A DNA stretch of 6,011 nucleotides from Pseudomonadota bacterium (lineage in GTDB: Bacteria > Pseudomonadota > Alphaproteobacteria > Sphingomonadales > Sphingomonadaceae), in assembly GCA_023427285.1 (NCBI GenBank), contig JAEZBH010000246.1:1-6011 (forward strand), given 5' to 3'. Position numbers and translations under genes: made by a program. Shown one piece after another: positions 1 through 5,589 of this stretch. Numbering within the stretch: the first letter of the stretch is position 1; every line of letters begins with the position of its first letter. Under the pieces are notes generated by a model. It ran no database searches. It saw only the letters and a list, made by a program, of their open reading frames with translations, and was not told the DNA's origin.

Positions 1-14
1 GTTGTGCGCAGGGC

Positions 15-28
15 GTGAATTGATTCAC
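15..28. promoter_or_regulatory. 14-bp palindrome, possible operator upstream of the SDR gene
   Basis: The sequence GTGAAT-TG-ATTCAC is a perfect 6+6 inverted repeat around a 2-bp centre. It lies about 115 bp before the SDR start and overlaps a TTGATT hexamer (20-25) that could serve as a -35 box. Perfect palindromes of this size at promoters are typical of dimeric regulators such as the TetR or GntR families. No regulator gene is visible in the window, so the binding protein is unknown. The arms do not extend further: the flanking bases C14 and A29 do not pair. Confidence 0.4.
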
Positions 29-50
29 ATGCGAAAACATAGTGAATAAT
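20..50 (+). promoter_or_regulatory. Candidate sigma-70-type promoter for the SDR-MFS unit
   Basis: A TTGATT hexamer at 20-25 (TTG conserved) is followed 17 to 19 bp later by the AT-rich stretch TGAATAAT at 43-50, the only A/T-rich block in this leader. The -10 match is weak and its exact register is unclear. If it is used, transcription would begin near position 57 and leave a leader of about 85 nt before the SDR start. The assignment rests on position and composition only. Confidence 0.25.
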
Positions 51-89
51 TGTTCCGCATTAATGGTGCTTCCGGACGGATTATTCGTT

Positions 90-104
90 GCCTCCTCTGG
101 AGGC
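90..104 (+). promoter_or_regulatory. Small GC hairpin in the SDR leader
   Basis: GCCTCC-TCT-GGAGGC forms a perfect 6-bp stem with a 3-nt loop, 27 nt before the first ATG. Its left arm (CCTCC, 91-95) is also complementary to the GGAGG of the SDR ribosome binding site at 136-140. The leader could therefore form two alternative structures, one hiding and one freeing that site. The structure is visible in the sequence; the regulatory role is inference. Confidence 0.3.
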
Positions 105-143
105 GCGCCCTAGGCTTGCGCAAAAGCATAGATGGGGAGGACA

Positions 144-902
144 ATGGCGGAGCAGTGGTTCACCGGTCAGGTTGCAATTGTCACAGGCGCGGGCGGCGGC
201 ATTGGCCGTGCAACGGCCATCGGGTTTGCGCGGGACGGCGCGAAGGTCGTCGTCTCTGACGTCAGCGTGGCCGGGGGCGAGGAAACCGTTGCACTCATCA
301 AGGCCAGCGGCGGCGAGGCGATTTTCGTGCGCGCCGATGTCAGCAAGTCCGAAGAGGTCAAGGCGCTGGTCGAGAGCACCGTTGCGGCCTACGGGCGGCT
401 TGACTGCGCTTTCAACAATGCGGGCGTCAACGATCTGCGCAAGGATGAATGGGACGAGAAGGTTTTCGACTTCTCCCTTGATGTCAACCTCAAGGGCGTC
501 ATGCTCTGCATGAAGTACGAGATCGAGCAGATGCTGAAGAATGGCGGCGGTTCGATTGTGAACACGTCCTCCATCAACGGTCTGGTCGGCAACCCGGCCC
601 AGCCCGCCTACACGGCGAGCAAGCATGGCGTTGTGGGCCTCACCCGCTCGGCGGCGCTGCGCTATGCGCGTCAGGGCATTCGCGTGAACGCGGTATGCCC
701 CGGCGTGATCGAGACCGCCATGACCCAGCAAATTCTGGATGTCAATCCGGCTGCCCGCCAGCACATGGAGGCTTTGGCGCCCATGGGCCGCTTCGGCCAG
801 CCGGAGGAAGTGGCCGATGCGGTGCTCTGGCTCTGCTCCAGCCGGGCAAGCTTCATTACGGGGCAAGCGCTGGCGGTGGATGGCGGCGCTGTCGCGCAGT
901 AA
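144..902 (+). CDS. Classical SDR-family NAD(P)-dependent oxidoreductase
   Basis: A 252-residue cytoplasmic Rossmann-fold dehydrogenase or reductase acting on an alcohol/ketone pair, the usual length for classical SDRs. Visible motifs are the TGAGGGIG cofactor loop (14-21), Asp39 at the end of strand beta2 (predicting NAD(H) rather than NADP(H)), Asp65 in ADV, NNAG (91-94), and the tetrad Asn115, Ser143, Tyr156, Lys160 (YTASK). Pro186-Gly187 follows, then the C-terminal ending AVDGG. The start at 144 is preferred over the in-frame ATG at 132, because GGGGAGG (134-140) lies inside the longer reading frame and serves 144, although the 3-nt spacing is short. The MFS gene follows 98 nt downstream and is probably co-transcribed. 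The substrate cannot be read from sequence. Context allows a hydroxysteroid or a hydroxyacyl intermediate, but generic SDRs of this kind have many substrates. Confidence 0.93.
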   Translation: MAEQWFTGQVAIVTGAGGGIGRATAIGFARDGAKVVVSDVSVAGGEETVALIKASGGEAIFVRADVSKSEEVKALVESTVAAYGRLDCAFNNAGVNDLRKDEWDEKVFDFSLDVNLKGVMLCMKYEIEQMLKNGGGSIVNTSSINGLVGNPAQPAYTASKHGVVGLTRSAALRYARQGIRVNAVCPGVIETAMTQQILDVNPAARQHMEALAPMGRFGQPEEVADAVLWLCSSRASFITGQALAVDGGAVAQ

Positions 903-917
903 CGCCCACAGCTTTTC

Positions 918-961
918 CATGATGCGCGGCAGAACATAACAACAAGCCGCCGCGCATCGTG
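918..961 (+). promoter_or_regulatory. Long stem-loop between the SDR and MFS genes
   Basis: A perfect 10-bp inverted repeat (GATGCGCGGC at 921-930, GCCGCGCATC at 949-958) encloses an 18-nt A-rich loop. It extends by T920-G959 wobble, A919-T960 and C918-G961 to a 13-bp stem. It begins 16 nt after the SDR stop. No clean T-run follows, so it is not a textbook intrinsic terminator. It could be an operator, a 3'-end processing or stabilising hairpin that sets unequal expression of the two genes, or a weak attenuator. Confidence 0.5.
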
Positions 962-1000
962 CATGTTCGTCGTGTTTGGTCCAGGGGGAGGGACGCTCAC

Positions 1001-2158
1001 ATGAAACTGGAAATTCGCGCGCCGGGTAAGGCCGCCATTATTCTTTACGGCATACTCAGTGCCCTGGCGACCGGGGCCGTTGTGCCCCTTCTGCCGTTCA
1101 TCAATCAGGAATTCGGCACGCCGGACAATGGCGTGTTGGTCAAAATGGTGGTGACCGGGCTTGGCATCGGCACGCTCGTCGGCGCGCCGATCGGCGGCTA
1201 TCTGGCAGACCGCTTCGGTCTGCGCGTGGTCATGCTGTGGTCGGCCATCGGCTGCGGCATTGCCGGGTGCGCCGTTATGTTCAGCACCGGGCTCATACAG
1301 GTTCTGGTGGCCCGTTTCGCCATCGGGGCGCTGCTCGGCGCTTTCGGCTCGGCCATCGTGGCGGCCATCGGGCAGGCGTGGGAAGGCAATGAGCGCGACC
1401 GCTGGCTTGGCCTTGTGCTGGCGGTCGGCACGCTGTCGCTGCTCATCGTCAACCCGCTGACCGGGGTGCTGGCGGATTCCGGCTGGCGTCATGCCTTCCT
1501 GCTCTATGCCATTGCCTTTCCGCTCGCCATTGCGGTGATGCTCGGTTTCAGCCGGGGCGGGGGTGCGGCCACCCACAGTCAGGAGGCCCCTGCCGATACG
1601 GGCCGCTTGCCGGTTGTCGAACTTAGCGCGCTCGGGCTTGTGGCAGGCAGCATCAGCACCGGCTCGTCGCTCTATACGCCGTTCCTGTTGCAGGATCTGG
1701 GCGTTGCCACCGCCACCGGCATTGCCGTTTATTCCTTGGGCGCGGCGTTGATGGTGGGCGTTGCGGGCCTGATCTATGGTCCGGTCCGCCGCAAGCTCAG
1801 CCTGACGCAGATTTTCGTTATCGGCCCGGTTCTGTGCGGCCTTGGTCTGGCGCTCGCGGCCCTGTCCGGCAATGCGATCGTGGCGGCTTTCTGTCTGGCC
1901 GTGCAGGGTCTTGGCATCGGGCTGGTGCTGCCCAGCCTCAATGTGCAAGCCATTCAGCGGTCAAGTCAGAGCAACCGGGGCCGTGCCGTGGGTATCGTGC
2001 GCGGTGCGATGATGATGGGGCCGTTCATCGCCCAGTTCGCGCTGGAGCCGTTCTCGGAGAGGGGCGGGCCCGGTCTTGCGATTTTGGTGCTGGCGGTCTC
2101 CAGCTTCATTTTCGGCGCCGTGCTTGGCTGGCGCAAAGTCGGCAGCCAGAAAAAATAG
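1001..2158 (+). CDS. Major facilitator superfamily transporter, 12 TM, drug:H+ antiporter-like
   Basis: A 385-residue inner-membrane secondary transporter. Hydrophobicity read by eye gives twelve helices, roughly 11-32, 48-68, 76-95, 98-120, 137-158, 164-184, 207-229, 238-258, 268-288, 292-312, 330-350 and 357-376. A hydrophilic loop at 185-206 separates the two halves. MFS motif A is clear between helices 2 and 3 (GYLADRFGLR, 66-75). Arg105 in helix 4 fits motif B, and NPLTG (151-155) followed by GWRHAF fits the helix-5 motif C region. The start at 1001 has a strong purine-rich site (AGGGGGAGGG, 983-992) 8 nt upstream; a GTG at 959 in the same frame has none and lies in the stem-loop. The family resembles DHA1-type exporters, but direction and substrate are not determined by these motifs. 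Near a catabolic operon it may import or export a polycyclic acid. An intrinsic terminator follows. Confidence 0.92.
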   Translation: MKLEIRAPGKAAIILYGILSALATGAVVPLLPFINQEFGTPDNGVLVKMVVTGLGIGTLVGAPIGGYLADRFGLRVVMLWSAIGCGIAGCAVMFSTGLIQVLVARFAIGALLGAFGSAIVAAIGQAWEGNERDRWLGLVLAVGTLSLLIVNPLTGVLADSGWRHAFLLYAIAFPLAIAVMLGFSRGGGAATHSQEAPADTGRLPVVELSALGLVAGSISTGSSLYTPFLLQDLGVATATGIAVYSLGAALMVGVAGLIYGPVRRKLSLTQIFVIGPVLCGLGLALAALSGNAIVAAFCLAVQGLGIGLVLPSLNVQAIQRSSQSNRGRAVGIVRGAMMMGPFIAQFALEPFSERGGPGLAILVLAVSSFIFGAVLGWRKVGSQKK

Positions 2159-2188
2159 GCGGCAGTGGGGCAGAGGTCCCGCCGCAAC

Positions 2189-2223
2189 AAAAAAGCCGGG
2201 GTGTTTTGCCCCGGCTTGTTTTT
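2189..2223. terminator. Bidirectional intrinsic terminator between convergent genes
   Basis: A perfect 9-bp stem (AAGCCGGGG at 2193-2201, CCCCGGCTT at 2209-2217) with a 7-nt loop is preceded by A6 (2189-2194) and followed by G then T5 (2219-2223). On the + strand this ends the MFS transcript, 30 nt after its stop. On the - strand the A-run becomes a T-run, so it also ends the SnoaL-like gene, whose stop lies 18 nt to the right. It is the natural border between the two gene groups. Confidence 0.92.
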
Positions 2224-2240
2224 GTCTCAACGCCGTGCTG

Positions 2241-2687
2241 TCAGCCTGCATCAATGCGCAGGCGGGTCAGGCGAATGGTCTGGATTTTCCATTCCCCGTC
2301 CAGCCTGGTGTAAGTCTCGTGGTAGTGGCCATAGCCGTGCAGCCAGCGGTACGGCAGGTCAGCGCCCTCCTTCACCCACAGCTTGTCCTCCATCGCCCAC
2401 ACGCCCCGCGCCTCGGTCGCAGAGAGAATTTCAATCTCCGGCATGTGCCCGTGGTGAACGGTGTCCACATGCTCTAAAATGGGCGCAAGGCCAGCCACAT
2501 ATTTCGCGGCCCCCTGAATAAGGAGCGCGGGATTGTGTTCAAGGGCAGAGTCCCGAAAATCCGCCGTGACGTCCGGCGCGAACACCGCTTCCAGTCCCGC
2601 CCAGTCCTTTGCGTCCATGCTGCGGAAATAACGCGCTTTGAGCGCCTGAATTTCCAGAACCGCCAGCAGTTTTTCCGTATCGGTCAT
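2241..2687 (-). CDS. SnoaL/NTF2-like family protein, possible dehydratase
   Basis: A 148-residue protein with the features of the SnoaL_4 (NTF2-like cone fold) group: an N-terminal helix with LKARYFRSMDAKDW (16-29), a central VHHGHMPEIEI (77-87), then ARGVWAMEDKLW (93-104), GYGHYHETY (118-126) and a C-terminal strand ending in RLTRLRID. Tyr20, Asp25, His78 and Asp101 have nearly the same spacing as the catalytic set that I recall for bile-acid 7alpha-dehydratase BaiE (Tyr30, Asp35, His83, Asp106), and Arg142 could match its arginine. A dehydratase or isomerase acting on a steroid-like ring is therefore plausible but unproven. The family also includes non-catalytic and hydroxylase-associated members. 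The reading frame stays open to 2795, but the extra 36 residues look non-coding and the ATG at 2687 begins the conserved region; the site before it (GGGAAGA) is close and weak. The gene is separated from the ligase operon by a terminator. Confidence 0.85.
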   Translation of the reverse strand: MTDTEKLLAVLEIQALKARYFRSMDAKDWAGLEAVFAPDVTADFRDSALEHNPALLIQGAAKYVAGLAPILEHVDTVHHGHMPEIEILSATEARGVWAMEDKLWVKEGADLPYRWLHGYGHYHETYTRLDGEWKIQTIRLTRLRIDAG

Positions 2688-2718
2688 TCTTCCCGCTCTG
2701 ACTTTTGATGTTTTGCCG

Positions 2719-2747
2719 AGTATCGGGGTGAATGTGCGCCAGCACAA
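2719..2747 (-). promoter_or_regulatory. Candidate promoter of the SnoaL-like gene
   Basis: Read on the - strand, TTGTGC (2747-2742) is followed after exactly 17 nt by GATACT (2724-2719), which matches the sigma-70 -10 consensus at four of six positions. The predicted start near 2712 gives a leader of about 25 nt before the ATG at 2687. It lies downstream of the ligase operon terminator, where this gene needs a promoter of its own. GC-rich alphaproteobacteria often use poor consensus boxes, so the call is tentative. Confidence 0.3.
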
Positions 2748-2790
2748 TATGGCGGCGGGCAAACCTCTGACACGGGGGCGGGGTTCTTCT

Positions 2791-2832
2791 GCCAAAAAAA
2801 GAAAGAGGCGCTGTCAGGCAGGACAGCGCCTC
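2791..2832 (-). terminator. Intrinsic terminator of the thiolase-dehydrogenase-ligase operon
   Basis: A perfect 11-bp stem (GAGGCGCTGTC at 2805-2815, GACAGCGCCTC at 2822-2832) encloses a 6-nt loop. On the - strand it is followed by TTTC and then seven T residues (2804-2794). It begins 32 nt after the ligase stop codon. The opposite strand has only a T4 stretch two bases beyond the stem, so termination should be mainly leftward. Confidence 0.92.
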
Positions 2833-2836
2833 AATT

Positions 2837-2858
2837 TTCACTGCCTGGGGACAGTGAA
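2837..2858 (-). other. Second hairpin between the ligase stop and the terminator
   Basis: TTCACTG (2837-2843) and CAGTGAA (2852-2858) form a perfect 7-bp stem with an 8-nt loop, only 5 nt beyond the ligase stop codon and 4 nt from the terminator stem. It has no T-run of its own. It may protect the mRNA 3' end or be incidental. Confidence 0.45.
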
Positions 2859-2863
2859 GGAGT

Positions 2864-4417
2864 TCAGTTGGCCCCGTCGCGCAGGGCCATGCGCAGCACC
2901 TTGCCGCCCGCATTGCGCGGCAGGTCCTTAACGAATTCGACAAAGCGCGGCACCTTGTAATTGGCCATGTTCTCGCGCGCCCAGCCGATGATTTCGGCAG
3001 CTTCCGCGGTTGCGCCGGGGCGCAGCACCACGAATGCCTTGCCAACTTCGCCCATGCGCTCGTCGGCAACGCCGACAACCGCCGCCACCTCAATGGCCGG
3101 GTGGGCCGAGAGCAGCTTTTCGATTTCCGCCGGATAGCAGTTGAAGCCGCCGGAGATGTACATGTCTTTCTTTCGGTCGGTGATGCGGATGTAACCGTTT
3201 TCATCCACCGTGCCGACGTCGCCGGTGTGCAGCCAGCCGTCTTTATCGATAGTCTCGGCGGTGGACTTCGGGTCGTCCAGATAGCCCTTCATCACCCACG
3301 GGCCGCGCACCAGAATTTCGCCGGCCGTGCCAGCGGGAACATCGCGGCCTTCATCGTCGATGCAGCGCACTTGCAAACCGTCCAGAACCTTGCCGCAGGT
3401 GTTGGCAATGGTCTCGGCGCTGTCGCCCTGACAGGTCATGGAAATCGCGCCGCACTCGGTCATGCCGTAGCCGTTGACCACGTTTTCCATGCCCAGCTCG
3501 CCGCGCATCCGCTCCACCAGCACCGGGGGCACCGGAGCCGCGCCGGTCACGGCAACGCGCAGCGCGGAGAAATCGCGCTTCTGGCCCGCAAGACCCGCCA
3601 GCAGAGACTGGTAGATGGTCGGCGGTCCCGGCAGGAAGCTCACCTTTTCGCGCTCGATGGTGGCAGCAAGGCTTTCCACGTCGAACACCGCCATCGGCAG
3701 GATCGTCGCGCCCATCGCCAGCGCGACCACCCATCCGGCCTTGTAGCCGAAGGTGTGGAAGAACGGGTTGACGATCAGGTAGCGATCGCCCTCGCGCAAG
3801 GTGACGCGGTTGGCCCACGAGCGGAAATTCGGCACGACGCTGCCGTGCGTGTGCAGCACGCCCTTCGGGCTGCCGGTGGTGCCGCTGGTGAACATGATGT
3901 CGGAGAGATCATCCGGCGTCACCGTGGCCGAAGCCGCGTCCACCGCTGCGTCGTCTGCACCCTTGCCTGAGGCTACGAAAGCCTTCCAGCCGCTCTCGCC
4001 CTCGCGGTCGATCACCACCAGTTCCTTCAGGTCCGGCAGGTCTTCGCCCTTCAGCATGGAGGGGAAATCAAAGCCGAGGAACTTTTCGGTGCACACCAGA
4101 ATTTTGGCGCGCGAGCGGCGGAGAATATCGCCAGCTTCGCGGCCCTTCAGGCGCGTGTTGAGCGGGGTGATGGCCGCGCCCGTCATGTGAACGCCCAGCG
4201 TCGCGATAATCCATTCGCGGCAGTTGGGAGCCCACACGCCCACAACGTCGCCCTTGGTGATGCCGCGGGCGAGGAAAGCGGAGGCCGCCTCGCGCGCATC
4301 GCGGTACACTTCGGCGAACGTCCAGCTCTGGCCGTTCTCGATCAGGGCAACCTTGTCGCCAATCCGCTCGGCGGAGGCGCGGGCTGCACCAAAGGTCGTG
4401 TCGGTTGAATAGGTCAT
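2864..4417 (-). CDS. AMP-forming acyl-CoA synthetase, FadD3-like
   Basis: A 517-residue, apparently complete adenylate-forming ligase that activates a carboxylic acid to its CoA thioester through an acyl-AMP. Visible motifs are the phosphate loop TSGTTGSPKG (177-186), NPFFHTFGYKAG (217-228), the LPGPPTIYQSLL segment (262-273), YGMTE (317-321), TGD (398-400) with Asp400 for ribose, Arg415 in ITDRKKD, the hinge/A8 region GGFNCYPAEIE (423-433) and the C-terminal catalytic Lys506 in GGKVLR. From memory, the 217-228 and 262-273 segments and VERM are very like mycobacterial FadD3, the HIP-CoA ligase for steroid rings C/D. I infer a similar bulky propanoate substrate; a medium-chain or aromatic acid remains possible. 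Its ATG overlaps the TGA of the dehydrogenase (ATGA), indicating translational coupling. AGGGAG lies 11 nt upstream. Confidence 0.95.
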   Translation of the reverse strand: MTYSTDTTFGAARASAERIGDKVALIENGQSWTFAEVYRDAREAASAFLARGITKGDVVGVWAPNCREWIIATLGVHMTGAAITPLNTRLKGREAGDILRRSRAKILVCTEKFLGFDFPSMLKGEDLPDLKELVVIDREGESGWKAFVASGKGADDAAVDAASATVTPDDLSDIMFTSGTTGSPKGVLHTHGSVVPNFRSWANRVTLREGDRYLIVNPFFHTFGYKAGWVVALAMGATILPMAVFDVESLAATIEREKVSFLPGPPTIYQSLLAGLAGQKRDFSALRVAVTGAAPVPPVLVERMRGELGMENVVNGYGMTECGAISMTCQGDSAETIANTCGKVLDGLQVRCIDDEGRDVPAGTAGEILVRGPWVMKGYLDDPKSTAETIDKDGWLHTGDVGTVDENGYIRITDRKKDMYISGGFNCYPAEIEKLLSAHPAIEVAAVVGVADERMGEVGKAFVVLRPGATAEAAEIIGWARENMANYKVPRFVEFVKDLPRNAGGKVLRMALRDGAN

Positions 4418-5586
4418 TTGCCGCGCGGCTCCCTGGGAAGTTGCAGTGCGCGTTCAGAGATGATGTTGCGCTGGATCTGGCTGGTGCCGGCATAGATCGT
4501 GTCGGAGCGCGCCATCAGGTACATGGTGGTCAGCGGACCCATGCGCTCGTCGTTGATGCCGATCTCGCCGTCCTGACCCATCACGTCCATCGCCAGTTCG
4601 CCCAGATCCCGGTGCCACTGCGACCAGTAGATCTTGTAGGTGAAGCCTTCCGGGCTCAGCTGACCGGACTCGGCATTGGAGAGCATGCGCAGCGCGTTGT
4701 AGCGCATGATCTTCAGCCCTGCGTGGGCCTGCGCCAGCTTCTGGCGCACCACCGGGTCCTTGGCCTTGCCGTTGGCCTTGGCGATGTCGATGATGGCGTC
4801 CAGCTCGTTGCGGAAGTGCATTTGCTGGGCCAGCGTCGAGACGCCGCGCTCGAAGCCAAGCAGCGCCATGGCGACTTCCCAGCCCTGGCCTTCCTCGCCC
4901 AGACGGTCGGCAACCTTGGCGACCGCACCGTCGAAGAACACCTCGGCGAATTCGGCCTCGCCGGTCATCTGGCGAATGGGGCGCGCCTCAACGCCCGGCT
5001 GGTTCATATCGACCAGCAGGAACGACAGGCCCTTGGGGCCGATGCTTCCCGGCTCGGTCCGTGCGATCACGAAGCACCAGTCGGCAACCGTGCCGATCGA
5101 GGTCCAGATTTTCTGGCCGTCGATGATGTAGGTGTCGCCCTCGCGCCGCGCGCGGGTTTTCACGTTGGCAAGGTCAGAGCCTGCGCCCGGTTCGGAATAG
5201 CCCTGACACCAGATGGTGCGGCCGTTCACGATGTCGGGCAGGAAGCGCTGCTTCTGCTCCTCGGTGCCGTAGGCCAGAATGGTCGGGCCGATCAGCTCGA
5301 CGCCAAGGTGGTTCAGCCGGGGCGGGGCCTTGGCTCTGGCGTATTCCTCGGCGAACACCACCTGCTGGGCAATGGAGGCGGAGCGTCCGCCCCACTGTTC
5401 CGGCCAGCCGACAGCGCTCCACCGGGCAGAGCCCAGAGCCTGTTCCCAGGCCCTGCGCTCTTCCACGTTGTCGATCATGTTGCTCTGCCCCCGCACCTTG
5501 GCGAAGGGGCCGGAGAGCTGTTCATTCAGCCAGTCTGCCGCTTCCTGGCGGAAGGCTGCCAATTCGGGTGCGAAGGCGAGCTTCAT
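4414..5586 (-). CDS. Acyl-CoA dehydrogenase, FadE30/IpdE1-like
   Basis: A 390-residue FAD-dependent acyl-CoA dehydrogenase, full length for the family: helical N-terminal domain (about 1-120), beta domain (about 125-225) with WCQGYSEPGAGSDLA (126-140) and WTS (161-163) for flavin and substrate binding, and a C-terminal helical domain with RNIISERAL (373-381). The usual catalytic glutamate of the YEG motif is absent: the sequence is IYAGTSQIQ with Ala366. Glu246 in FERGVS falls where isovaleryl- and long-chain acyl-CoA dehydrogenases keep their base, so it is the likely catalyst. From memory, mycobacterial FadE30/IpdE1 has the same GWPE, NHxGxEL, CQGYSEPGAGSDLA, FERGVSTL and WHRxLGELAMDV segments and works as a heteromer with a second FadE. 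No partner is visible here. The start has GAGGT about 10 nt upstream, inside the thiolase gene's 3' end, and the gap to that gene is 3 nt. Confidence 0.95.
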   Translation of the reverse strand: MKLAFAPELAAFRQEAADWLNEQLSGPFAKVRGQSNMIDNVEERRAWEQALGSARWSAVGWPEQWGGRSASIAQQVVFAEEYARAKAPPRLNHLGVELIGPTILAYGTEEQKQRFLPDIVNGRTIWCQGYSEPGAGSDLANVKTRARREGDTYIIDGQKIWTSIGTVADWCFVIARTEPGSIGPKGLSFLLVDMNQPGVEARPIRQMTGEAEFAEVFFDGAVAKVADRLGEEGQGWEVAMALLGFERGVSTLAQQMHFRNELDAIIDIAKANGKAKDPVVRQKLAQAHAGLKIMRYNALRMLSNAESGQLSPEGFTYKIYWSQWHRDLGELAMDVMGQDGEIGINDERMGPLTTMYLMARSDTIYAGTSQIQRNIISERALQLPREPRGK

Positions 5587-5589
5587 GGG

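Noticed and set aside
102..109. GGCGCGCC 8-bp palindrome
   Set aside because: A short GC palindrome expected by chance in such a composition; no sign that it is a cloning scar or a regulatory site.
81..920. A 279-codon open frame on the - strand opposite the SDR gene
   Set aside because: It mirrors the whole SDR coding region, has no domain-like pattern, and the SDR frame has all catalytic residues.
959..1000. GTG start at 959 for the MFS gene
   Set aside because: It lies in the right arm of the stem-loop with no ribosome binding site, while the ATG at 1001 has a strong one at good spacing and gives a normal MFS N-terminus.
671..1948. A 425-codon open frame on the - strand across the SDR 3' end and the MFS gene
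   Set aside because: The product is rich in Arg, His, Gln and Ala with no recognisable motif, and it is antisense to two genes with full family motifs. It is a by-product of GC-rich codon structure.
2688..2795. N-terminal extension of the SnoaL-like gene to position 2795
   Set aside because: The 36 added residues do not look like part of the fold, would begin inside the operon terminator region and cover the candidate promoter. The ATG at 2687 fits family starts better.
3101..3970. A 289-codon open frame on the + strand opposite the acyl-CoA synthetase
   Set aside because: His/Arg/Ala-rich translation without motifs, fully inside a well-supported ligase gene.
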